Origin: Bacteroidales bacterium
GTDB taxonomy: Bacteria; Bacteroidota; Bacteroidia; Bacteroidales; VadinHA17
Assembly (NCBI GenBank): GCA_003501665.1
Contig: DNOQ01000404.1
Coordinates: 1,030 to 7,826 of the forward strand
Length of the DNA: 6,797 bases
Direction of reading: 5' to 3'
Position 1 is the stretch's first letter; every line of letters begins with the position of its first letter. The notes below the pieces were generated by a model. It saw only the letters and a list, made by a program, of their open reading frames with translations. It did no database searches and was not told the DNA's origin. This document shows, piece after piece, positions 1 to 5,649 of this stretch. A program made the position numbers and the translations under genes.

Positions 1-2
1 AT

Positions 3-776
3 CATGTTACTGAAAGCCGGAAGACCATATTTGGAGGGATTTCTGCTTGCAAAAACAATATTGAGGATATAATTCTCAATTTTTTCGTCCATATATACTT
101 CCCGCACTATATCCCGGGCCCTGACAATATCAGCAGGTTTGAGCACGGTACTGGTCCTGGGGAATTCTTTTGCCAGGTTTTCCCTGATAATAAGCTTTTC
201 TTCTTCCATCGACGGATAATCGATCAGCACTTTAAGCATGAACCTGTCGACCTGTGCCTCGGGAAGAGGATATGTTCCCTCCTGCTCTATCGGATTCTGT
301 GTGGCCAGAACAAGGAATGGTTCATCGAGAGGAAAGGTTGATTCACCGATGGTGATCTGTCTTTCCTGCATGGCTTCAAGAAGAGCGCTCTGTACTTTTG
401 CCGGTGAACGGTTGATCTCGTCAGCCAGAATAAAGTTGGCAAAAACCGGACCTTTCTTAACAATGAATTCTTCTTTCTTCTGGCTGTAGATCATTGTTCC
501 GATAAGGTCCGCCGGAAGCAGGTCAGGTGTAAACTGAATTCTGCTGAATTTCGCATCGATTATTGATGCAAGCGATTTAATGGCAAGCGTTTTTGCCAGT
601 CCCGGAACACCTTCGAGAAGAATGTGACCGTTTCCGAGAAGTCCTATCATCAGACTGTCGATCAGGTGTTTCTGCCCGACAATCACCTTATTCATCTCCA
701 TCCTGATAATATCTGTAAACGCACTCTCCTTTTCAATTTTTTCGTTGAGTATTTTAATGTCTGTGGTCTGTTCCAT
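3..776 (-). CDS. MoxR-family AAA+ ATPase (C-terminus cut by window edge)
   Basis: This is a chaperone-like AAA+ ATPase of the MoxR group, cytoplasmic. Such proteins usually work with VWA-domain or DUF58 partner proteins encoded next door to activate metalloenzymes or envelope complexes. I translated 258 codons from ATG at 776. Visible motifs are Walker A GVPGLAKT (residues 56-63), Walker B ILADEIN (116-122), sensor 1 ATQNP (158-162) and the arginine-finger region EAQVDRF (173-179). The family is normally about 320-330 residues, so roughly 70 residues of the C-terminal lid lie beyond position 1. The start is preceded by an in-frame ATG-compatible leader with only a weak AGGAT-like site. It lies 134 bases downstream of the Lnb-type gene on the same strand, so co-transcription is possible. 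The usual DUF58/VWA partners, if present, would be off the left edge. The family assignment is secure; the specific target is unknown. Confidence 0.95.
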   Translation of the reverse strand, partial: MEQTTDIKILNEKIEKESAFTDIIRMEMNKVIVGQKHLIDSLMIGLLGNGHILLEGVPGLAKTLAIKSLASIIDAKFSRIQFTPDLLPADLIGTMIYSQKKEEFIVKKGPVFANFILADEINRSPAKVQSALLEAMQERQITIGESTFPLDEPFLVLATQNPIEQEGTYPLPEAQVDRFMLKVLIDYPSMEEEKLIIRENLAKEFPRTSTVLKPADIVRARDIVREVYMDEKIENYILNIVFASRNPSKYGLPAFSNM

Positions 777-910
777 ATCCTGAGTTTTAAAACAGTAAAT
801 TTAACTGAAAGTATAACTGATCCGTTCAGCATCTTCAAACGGTACACAAAAGAAGCCGGCTATTTAATAAAGAGGTGTTAATGAGTGTTAAAATTCTGTT
901 AAAACGGAAT
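777..910. other. Short intergenic stretch between the Lnb-type gene and the MoxR gene
   Basis: No gene is visible in these 134 bases. On the minus strand they form the leader of the MoxR gene. At the right end an inverted repeat (891-898 with 905-912, loop TTAAAA) overlaps the stop codon of the upstream gene. It has no run of T on its minus-strand downstream side, so I do not call it a terminator. Confidence 0.5.
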
Positions 911-2095
911 TTAATTCTCTTCTTCTATTGACAACGGATTCCATCTGAAATCCGATCTGGCAGAACTTCTGACAATCAGAATCAGCAACAATGGCATAAA
1001 AGCATTGTTGTATGAATGTGGAAATATAAACATTATCAGAAACCAGATCAGGTTGAGAAAGAATACAAATCTGAAAAAGGAATACCAGTTCCTGTTCAGG
1101 ATCAGCGAAATCAGACACAGAATTATAAAAGGACTCAGCCATACTATATTCAGGTTCCATTTCATTTGCCGGTGATCTGTAAAAAAATTAAAGAATATCA
1201 TGAGGAAGGCAAGAACCGAGAAAAATGAAAAGAGGATGATATCAAGTATCCTGTTGTTACACTTACTTCTCACCAGACCTGATATAATAATGATTATGAT
1301 AAGCAGGACAGAAAAGATAAACAGAGGTGCAGTATAAAATATATTTATTTCATGAGCCAGATTATCTTCAAGTATGGTTTCGGGATTCCGGAGAAGTGGT
1401 ATCATTTTACCACCACGGTTGATCACTACGTCTGATAATCCCCTCTGCATATCAATCGGCAGGAACATCCTGTCGCGAACAGTAGCTTTCTTGTTTCCGG
1501 GGGATCCCATGAGAAGGTCAACCCCGAATCTCAGCCATGGAGCCGTTTTAAGATATTTTCCCACCAATGACCTGAAGGTGGGAGGCTTTGATTCCATATC
1601 GGGAGGATATAACATTCTGCTCCCTATTGCATTCTCAAGAAGATCCCTGATACGTGTTGAACAATCATCATAAAAGAAATCATAACGGTATTTTACATTT
1701 TCGGGTTTCAGGTTCTCTGCAATAAGCTGAAGCAGCATTTCTGTCTCGTGCGGCTCAAGATTTATCTTCTGAGACTGTACCCATCTTCCTTCCATAAAAT
1801 ACTCCCGGATGAATCTTTCATAAGTTGAAACTCCCAGCATATATTCAAGTCTGCCCCTTGCAAATTTCCATGCAAAAGCAGGGGTTGCGAAATCAAATAC
1901 ACCCCAGTTGTAAACTCTGTCGGTACCGTTTATATTATCCACTATCCTTAATGCACTGTGACCCCATCGTGAATAGGTTTCAGTACCCGGTCCGCATGTG
2001 AGAAGATATACTTCAGGAACATTTATATCCTGAGAGTAAAGATTCTGCGAAATAGTAAGAATTATTGCCGAAAGTACAGAAAACAGTTTTTTCAT
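911..2095 (-). CDS. lnb: Lnb/DUF4105-family protein, probable lipoprotein N-acyltransferase
   Basis: The protein of 394 residues starts with a signal-type leader (residues 1-21, Lys-Lys followed by a hydrophobic core). A soluble periplasmic domain then runs to about residue 250 and matches my memory of DUF4105, now named the Lnb N-terminal domain. It is followed by five predicted membrane helices (about 254-275, 284-305, 317-335, 339-358, 363-377), which is the Lnb architecture. Likely active-site residues in this cysteine-protease-like fold are His46 in SRWGHSALRI and Cys145 in FYDDCSTRIRD. A further conserved-looking motif is FFTDHRQMKWN between helices 2 and 3. Lnb was described in Bacteroides as the enzyme that adds the third acyl chain to lipoproteins, replacing Lnt. 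The reaction here is inferred from family membership. The leader is AT-rich with no clear Shine-Dalgarno site, as is common in Bacteroidetes. It is transcribed away from the M50 gene and towards the MoxR gene. Confidence 0.85.
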   Translation of the reverse strand: MKKLFSVLSAIILTISQNLYSQDINVPEVYLLTCGPGTETYSRWGHSALRIVDNINGTDRVYNWGVFDFATPAFAWKFARGRLEYMLGVSTYERFIREYFMEGRWVQSQKINLEPHETEMLLQLIAENLKPENVKYRYDFFYDDCSTRIRDLLENAIGSRMLYPPDMESKPPTFRSLVGKYLKTAPWLRFGVDLLMGSPGNKKATVRDRMFLPIDMQRGLSDVVINRGGKMIPLLRNPETILEDNLAHEINIFYTAPLFIFSVLLIIIIIISGLVRSKCNNRILDIILFSFFSVLAFLMIFFNFFTDHRQMKWNLNIVWLSPFIILCLISLILNRNWYSFFRFVFFLNLIWFLIMFIFPHSYNNAFMPLLLILIVRSSARSDFRWNPLSIEEEN

Positions 2096-2326
2096 CAGTA
2101 TATAATTTTTATTTTAATGGTCTGATGGAACCCACCTGAATGTAAAAATATTTTCATGTTTGTTTGTGATTTTTAAATCATGTGGGTTTCATCGCTTACA
2201 CTATAAAGATTCAGGAATTCCTCTTTCCGGATACGAAAGTGCGAATAAGTATGGAAATATCAGTATCGTTACCTGCATTTTTTTAATTTTTGTTAAATTG
2301 CCGGAATTATCAATACTTTATTTGTC
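2096..2326. other. Divergent intergenic region
   Basis: This stretch separates the minus-strand Lnb-type gene from the plus-strand genes and should hold both promoters. It is AT-rich. It contains the long inverted repeat described separately (2124-2193) and a ten-base perfect palindrome AGGAATTCCT at 2213-2222. A weak plus-strand promoter candidate is TTTG at 2289-2292, then 21 bases, then TACTTTA at 2314-2320. It matches the Bacteroidetes pattern only partly and would place the transcript start almost on the ATG at 2327, so I do not list it as a promoter. No minus-strand match to the pattern was seen. Confidence 0.5.
2124..2193. repeat. Imperfect inverted repeat, 12-base arms, in the divergent region
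   Basis: The left arm GATGGAACCCAC (2124-2135) pairs with the right arm GTGGGTTTCATC (2182-2193). Eleven of twelve positions are Watson-Crick and the twelfth is a G-T pair that would be a wobble in plus-strand RNA. After a C/T mismatch three more pairs follow (2137-2139 with 2178-2180). The loop of about 40 bases is AT-rich and has a short AAAAATATTTT self-complement. The left arm ends 29 bases before the start codon of the Lnb-type gene. It could be a dyad for a DNA-binding regulator or a structured leader; the sequence alone does not decide. Confidence 0.6.
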
Positions 2327-2437
2327 ATGAACAGGAAACTGATAGTCGCACTTTTAGCAATATCTTTAATTTCAACATATTGCAAGAGGAGTGTGCAATT
2401 CCCGATAACCGATCTTCATATACATCTGAAAGACTGA
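2327..2437 (+). CDS. 36-residue reading frame with lipoprotein-like leader, probable gene remnant
   Basis: This short frame has Lys/Arg near its N-terminus, a hydrophobic run at about residues 5-16 and a cysteine at 19, followed by charged residues. That resembles a lipoprotein leader, although Tyr before the cysteine is a poor lipobox residue. The tail FPITDLHIH resembles the beginning of amidohydrolase, PHP or dipeptidase-type metal hydrolases, where His-x-His binds metal. The frame then ends at TGA (2435-2437), directly followed by the ATG of the M50 gene in the same frame. I read it as the surviving 5' end of a truncated lipoprotein hydrolase gene. Alternatives are a genuine small lipoprotein translationally coupled to the M50 gene, or a chance frame. 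Neither ribosome-binding site nor promoter is convincing. Confidence 0.35.
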   Translation: MNRKLIVALLAISLISTYCKRSVQFPITDLHIHLKD

Positions 2438-3076
2438 ATGGACAATTTTGACATTCTCAGAACACTCAAGTTCCTGCCTGGAATAATATTAGGACTTACT
2501 TTCCATGAATTCAGTCATGCATTTGTTGCTCAACGATGCGGCGATTCAACTTCAAGAGATCAGGGAAGAGTTACTCTGAATCCACTTAAGCATATTGACC
2601 CGCTCGGATTTATAATGTTGCTGGTTGCCGGTTTCGGATGGGCCAAGCCGGTTGAATTCAATGAACAGAACCTGCGAAATCCCAAAACCGATACACTTAA
2701 AATAGCAATATCGGGACCGATTTCCAATGCAATCCTTGCAATGGTGCTTTCGGTAATTTTCGCCATACTGTATAATACCATAAATTTTCCCTATTATTCC
2801 CTTACAACAGAGCTCTTTATCTATGCAATTTATATAAACTGGGGGCTTTTTATCTTTAACCTTCTTCCGGTTCCGCCTCTTGACGGATCCCACCTGTTAC
2901 TCTCATATTTCAGGAAATATCCGGTTTTGTATAATGCTCTCTATAAATATGGAAGCTATATATTTCTGGGAATTATAGTATTATCTCTTGTGTCGAGTAT
3001 CAATTTGTTACCGATCTGGCCGCTCATAAAGTTTCTCGGAAACGGGTTCCTTTCACTTCTGGGTTTCAGTTTCTGA
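2438..3076 (+). CDS. M50-type (site-2-protease-like) membrane metalloprotease
   Basis: The product is a 212-residue inner-membrane protein of the short bacterial site-2-protease-like M50 group, whose proteolytic targets are mostly unknown. The first helix carries the zinc motif HEFSH (residues 23-27). The segment NPLKHIDPLG (48-57) is typical of the group, as are the following GFGWAKPV turn (66-72) and SGPISN (92-97). The third zinc ligand is expected at Asp149 in NLLPVPPLDGSH, where most relatives read DGGR. Four or more hydrophobic segments are visible (about 10-30, 56-68, 88-112, 127-145, 172-192). Length is normal for the group, so the ATG at 2438 is a good start even though it abuts the preceding TGA. 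It heads a run of three plus-strand genes, with 104 bases before the next one. The function in this cell is not known. Confidence 0.92.
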   Translation: MDNFDILRTLKFLPGIILGLTFHEFSHAFVAQRCGDSTSRDQGRVTLNPLKHIDPLGFIMLLVAGFGWAKPVEFNEQNLRNPKTDTLKIAISGPISNAILAMVLSVIFAILYNTINFPYYSLTTELFIYAIYINWGLFIFNLLPVPPLDGSHLLLSYFRKYPVLYNALYKYGSYIFLGIIVLSLVSSINLLPIWPLIKFLGNGFLSLLGFSF

Positions 3077-3089
3077 GATTATGTAAAAA

Positions 3090-3123
3090 CAACCAGTAAC
3101 AAGCAACCAGCAATAAGCAACTG
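3090..3123. repeat. 14-base imperfect tandem repeat, about 2.4 copies
   Basis: Between the M50 gene and the methyltransferase gene, CAACCAGTAACAAG (3090-3103) is followed by CAACCAGCAATAAG (3104-3117) and then a partial third copy CAACTG (3118-3123). The two full copies differ at two positions. The element is non-coding and starts 13 bases after the M50 stop codon. It may be a short slippage-prone microsatellite rather than a regulatory site. Confidence 0.75.
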
Positions 3124-3171
3124 ATCCAAATCTTTTGAAAATTATCTAAAATTAAGTACCTTGCAGAAAAC

Positions 3172-3175
3172 AGGA
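3172..3175 (+). promoter_or_regulatory. Shine-Dalgarno site supporting the GTG start
   Basis: AGGA lies five bases before GTG at 3181. Upstream of this GTG the frame reaches a TGA at 3136-3138 with no other start codon between. The only competing early start is ATG at 3214, which would remove the hydrophobic leader and leave the product beginning Met-Ala-Gly-Cys. Confidence 0.6.
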
Positions 3176-3180
3176 TTGGT

Positions 3181-3870
3181 GTGAAAATATTGATTTTAAT
3201 ACAGTTATTGATTATGGCAGGCTGCAGCGATCCTCAGGATGATAAATATGAAGCTGCGAGGAACAGGATGGTAAAGACCCAGATTCAGGAAAGAGGTATT
3301 AATAATACGGCAGTGCTGAATGCTATGCGCAAAGTTCCGCGACATCTTTTCATGCCGAAGGAATATCAGAATGATGCATATAATGATTATCCTTTGCCGA
3401 TAGGTTACGGACAAACCATATCACAGCCATTCATAGTGGCCTATATGACTGATGTGGTAAAGCCCGGTAAGAAAATGAAGGCTCTTGAGATAGGAACCGG
3501 ATCAGGCTATCAGGCAGCAGTTCTTGCTGAAATTGTGGATAAGGTCTATACCATTGAAATTGTGCCAGAGCTGGCAGTTGAATCGGCTGACAGGCTCAGG
3601 AAAATGGGTTATGAAAATATTATATGTAAATACGGGGACGGGTATCTGGGCTGGCCTGAACATGCTCCGTTCGACATTATTATTATTACTGCTGCCGCAG
3701 AGGAGATCCCGCAACCTCTTATCGATCAGCTTGCCGAAAACGGAAGACTTGTGATTCCGGTAGGTAAACCTGCAGCTGTACAGGAACTCATCCTGATAAC
3801 AAAAAAGAATGGCAAACCTGTCGAAAAGCGACTTACTTATGTTAGATTTGTGCCTTTTAAAAGATTATGA
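3181..3870 (+). CDS. pcm: Protein-L-isoaspartate O-methyltransferase with lipoprotein signal
   Basis: The enzyme methylates the carboxyl of L-isoaspartyl residues using S-adenosylmethionine, starting repair of aged proteins. The 229-residue product aligns by eye with the E. coli enzyme from Met30 onward. Clear signatures are GQTISQP (77-83), SAM-binding LEIGTGSGYQ (102-111), YGDGYLGW (151-158), PFDIIIITAA (163-172), IPVG (192-195) and VRFVPF at the C-terminus. The first 29 residues are extra: Lys2, a hydrophobic run, then M-A-G-Cys15 followed by Ser-Asp, which is a credible lipobox. That predicts a lipid-anchored enzyme outside the cytoplasm. The GTG start is chosen because it has AGGA five bases upstream and because it creates this leader; starting at ATG 3214 or at Met30 would give a cytoplasmic enzyme. 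The gene sits between the M50 and CDP-alcohol transferase genes on the same strand. The enzyme assignment is secure; the location is inferred. Confidence 0.93.
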   Translation: MKILILIQLLIMAGCSDPQDDKYEAARNRMVKTQIQERGINNTAVLNAMRKVPRHLFMPKEYQNDAYNDYPLPIGYGQTISQPFIVAYMTDVVKPGKKMKALEIGTGSGYQAAVLAEIVDKVYTIEIVPELAVESADRLRKMGYENIICKYGDGYLGWPEHAPFDIIIITAAAEEIPQPLIDQLAENGRLVIPVGKPAAVQELILITKKNGKPVEKRLTYVRFVPFKRL

Positions 3871-3930
3871 TCCCGGCAACGGTAGGAACAATCTTCAGAT
3901 ATAAAAAACAGGCTAATCATTCCTCATAGT

Positions 3931-4710
3931 ATGAAACCGAATGCTTCTCAGGTGGCTCAGGAAATCCTGAAAATCATTTCCAAAGACAGACTCAGAACCA
4001 ATATCCTCAAAAACCATGAGCAAAAGGCACTTGTATTCCTTGTTCAGCGTATTCCGCCATGGATTAAACCGGATCACCTTACATTAACAGGATTTATCGG
4101 AAGCCTTACGGTTTTATTAAGTTTTATCCTGGCAACATATCTCAGCAGGTATTATCTTCTTTTAAATATACTTGGTTTTACCATAAACTGGTTTGGCGAC
4201 TCCCTTGATGGCCGGCTTGCAATTCACCGTAATAAGTCCAGAAAATGGTATGGATTTTCACTCGATCTTTCAGTTGACTGGATAGGCACAATCCTGATTG
4301 GTCTGGGATTTGTTATCTATACCGAAGGTGTCGGGGAATTGCTTGGATACGGATTTGTTGTGCTTTACGGATGGGCGATGATCACAACTCTTTTAAGGTA
4401 TAAGATCACAGGGGATTATACAATTGATTCGGGATTACTCGGGCCAACAGAAGTGAGAATAATAGTTTCAGCCATTTTATGTATTGAGGTTTTCGTGAAG
4501 GATTCACTTGTTGCGGTTTCCGGTCTGGCATGTATTATTCTGCTGATCGTTAATATATCTGATCTTCTTAAAATGCTGAAAGTGGCAGCCGGCAGAGATG
4601 AGAAGGAAAAGGATCAAATAACGGAGGCTGAGGCCAAGACGGTATCACACTTGAAGCTTATCATTTGCCGCTCGATTCAGGCGGAACAGACAGAACACCA
4701 ATGCCATTAA
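3931..4710 (+). CDS. CDP-alcohol phosphatidyltransferase-family membrane protein
   Basis: These integral membrane enzymes transfer a phospho-alcohol between CMP-linked and acceptor molecules, as in phospholipid headgroup synthesis. The signature region spans residues 90-116: Asp90, Asp93-Gly94, Ala97, Gly108, Asp112 and Asp116 are present, so all four metal-binding aspartates are intact. The usual Arg after Ala is Ile98, and one extra residue lies before Gly108. My recollection is that a Bacteroidetes subfamily shares both traits. About six hydrophobic segments are visible (roughly 52-69, 73-88, 118-131, 136-153, 174-190, 194-209). A GPTEVR motif at 171-176 also fits the family. The substrate cannot be read from sequence. 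Residues after about 228 (beyond EKEKDQ) look unlike a family C-terminus and may be read-through into newly joined DNA. It lies 60 bases after the methyltransferase gene on the same strand and may be in one transcript with it. Confidence 0.88.
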   Translation: MKPNASQVAQEILKIISKDRLRTNILKNHEQKALVFLVQRIPPWIKPDHLTLTGFIGSLTVLLSFILATYLSRYYLLLNILGFTINWFGDSLDGRLAIHRNKSRKWYGFSLDLSVDWIGTILIGLGFVIYTEGVGELLGYGFVVLYGWAMITTLLRYKITGDYTIDSGLLGPTEVRIIVSAILCIEVFVKDSLVAVSGLACIILLIVNISDLLKMLKVAAGRDEKEKDQITEAEAKTVSHLKLIICRSIQAEQTEHQCH

Positions 4711-4807
4711 CACCGTCAGCGTATAGAGCGACAGACTTGACTTAGCATGTTTTAGTCTGAATTATATTCCATTACATAAGGCTTCAGTCTTTCACCATGA
4801 TTTTAGG
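4711..4807. other. Unassigned stretch between the core genes and the toxin-antitoxin operon
   Basis: No gene or RNA is recognised in this stretch. The preceding 90 bases, which encode the odd tail of the CDP-alcohol transferase, are more GC-rich than what follows. Short frames on both strands run through 4640-4760 but none is recognisable. This is the transition from housekeeping genes to accessory DNA. Confidence 0.4.
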
Positions 4808-4808
4808 T

Positions 4809-4839
4809 TTTGATATAACTGTTAAGTTTTGTATTTTTG
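4809..4839 (+). promoter_or_regulatory. Bacteroidetes-type promoter of the toxin-antitoxin operon
   Basis: TTTG at 4809-4812 is followed after exactly 19 bases by TATTTTTG at 4832-4839. This is an exact match to the known Bacteroidetes promoter pattern TTTG-N19-21-TAnnTTTG. Transcription would begin near 4845, giving a leader of about 60 bases before the antitoxin start at 4909. The AT richness of the region makes some chance matches likely, but position, orientation and spacing all fit. Confidence 0.65.
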
Positions 4840-4908
4840 CTATGCTCGATGCTTTTATTGCAACTACAAAGTTTCAGGATTATAAAGCAGTAAATAAATA
4901 AGAACGAT

Positions 4909-5115
4909 ATGAAATTATTGGTTGAAATACGAGACAATAAAGCAGCTTTTATTATGGAACTGCTCAATAATTTTCCTTTTGTTAAGGCAAAGCCCATTAC
5001 AAACGAAAAGGCGTTGCTTTTAGAAGAAATAAAGGAAGCTGTGGAAAACGTAAAACTGTCCAAGCAGGGAAAACTAAAAGCTAAACCACTCACAAAGCTT
5101 CTCAATGAGCTATAA
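4909..5115 (+). CDS. Antitoxin of a RelE/ParE-type toxin-antitoxin pair
   Basis: The 68-residue product is recognised by position and by resemblance to small Bacteroidetes antitoxins paired with RelE-type toxins. The N-terminal part (KLLVEIRDNKAAFIMELLNN, residues 2-21) could form a strand followed by a helix, as in DNA-binding antitoxin dimers. The middle (32-50) is a charged helix with repeated Glu and Lys, and the C-terminus is Lys-rich and would wrap the toxin. The toxin start codon lies inside its last codons, an 11-base overlap that fits translational coupling with the antitoxin made first. The promoter at 4809-4839 precedes it. Autorepression by the complex is typical for such modules but no operator is identified here. 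No Shine-Dalgarno site is evident. Confidence 0.8.
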   Translation: MKLLVEIRDNKAAFIMELLNNFPFVKAKPITNEKALLLEEIKEAVENVKLSKQGKLKAKPLTKLLNEL

Positions 5116-5428
5116 TGTTGTTACAATTCCACCGTTTGACAGGCAACTAAAAAGACTGGCTAAAAAATACCATTCCCTTAAAAACGAGCTGGCTGAACTA
5201 GGCAGAAAATTAGAAGAAAACCCTGTAATGGGAAAACCCATCGGCCAGAACTGTTATAAAATAAGACTCGCAATATCGTCCAAAGGTAAGGGCAAAAGAG
5301 GCGGGGCAAGGATAATAACCTATGTTTATACTGCCGGTGATACTATTTATATGCTTGCCATTTACGATAAATCCGAACAAAACAATATTTCTGACAAAGA
5401 ACTTAATGAATTGCTCAAATTCATATAA
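5105..5428 (+). CDS. RelE/ParE-family toxin
   Basis: The 107-residue basic protein belongs to the RelE/ParE superfamily, most likely a ribosome-dependent mRNA endonuclease that its antitoxin neutralises. The N-terminal IPPFDRQLKRLAKKY (8-22) and the following helix to about residue 37 form the usual helical hairpin. The sheet-forming segments include YKIRLAI (51-57), ARIITYVY (68-75) and IYMLAIYDKS (81-90). Candidate active residues in this superfamily are Arg54, Arg69 and Tyr87, all present here. Length is normal and the frame is intact, so the toxin is probably functional. It overlaps the antitoxin gene by 11 bases and has no promoter of its own. Whether it is a true RNase (RelE) or a gyrase inhibitor (ParE) cannot be settled from sequence; the former seems likelier. 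Confidence 0.88.
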   Translation: MSYNVVTIPPFDRQLKRLAKKYHSLKNELAELGRKLEENPVMGKPIGQNCYKIRLAISSKGKGKRGGARIITYVYTAGDTIYMLAIYDKSEQNNISDKELNELLKFI

Positions 5429-5644
5429 TAATAAACCTTGAACCTCATCCGTTTTTTGTTAAAGGATCCATAAACTTTTTGGCTTCTTTCTTTTTTTGTG
5501 ATTCCGGCGCGGGTGTTCGCTTTGCTGGCGGGCTCGTCGTTTCGCTCCATAGATCGAATACTGATGTTTCAGTCAGCATCCTGACTTGCATGACCAAACT
5601 GGTCAGGTAACATAAGTTCGACTGATGTGGCATAAATTAAGAAT
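5429..5644. other. Gene-free stretch with GC-rich patch and clustered small palindromes
   Basis: No gene is supported here. A GC-rich patch at about 5504-5547 stands out from AT-rich surroundings. It is followed by several perfect hairpins: ACTGA/TCAGT (5560-5573), GTCAG/CTGAC (5572-5585) and TGACCA/TGGTCA (5591-5605), with an alternative CCTGAC/GTCAGG pairing (5580-5607). ACTGATGT occurs twice, at 5560-5567 and 5621-5628. The minus strand can be read in two overlapping short frames without a known product. It could be a dispersed repeat, a structured RNA or debris at the insertion-sequence edge. Confidence 0.5.
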
Positions 5645-5649
5645 CTTAA
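5637..5649. repeat. Perfect 13-base palindrome near the insertion-sequence left edge
   Basis: TTAAGA, a single central A, then TCTTAA (5637-5649). It lies where the insertion sequence probably begins and may be part of the target site, part of the end or coincidental in AT-rich DNA. Confidence 0.5.

Noticed and set aside
238..881. Plus-strand open frames over 238-489 and 624-881
   Set aside because: They lie opposite or partly opposite the MoxR ATPase gene, whose minus-strand frame carries Walker A, Walker B and sensor motifs; the plus-strand translations show no recognisable family.
891..912. Inverted repeat AAATTCTG/CGGAATTT as a terminator of the Lnb-type gene
   Set aside because: On the minus strand one pair becomes a C-A mismatch, it overlaps the stop codon and no T run follows it.
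888..1673. Open frames 888-1160 (minus), 1016-1228 (plus) and 1374-1673 (plus)
   Set aside because: All overlap the Lnb-type gene in other frames and have no family features.
2552..2893. Minus-strand open frames across the M50 gene
   Set aside because: Antisense to a clear M50 protein with zinc motif and membrane helices.
4803..5105. 100-codon minus-strand frame opposite the antitoxin gene
   Set aside because: It covers the plus-strand promoter and the antitoxin, which is coupled to a clear toxin by an 11-base overlap; the antisense product is Ser/Phe-rich with no known family.
5362..5633. Two overlapping minus-strand frames of 62 codons
   Set aside because: They overlap each other and the toxin end, show no domain and no start signal; the DNA is better treated as a possible repeat.
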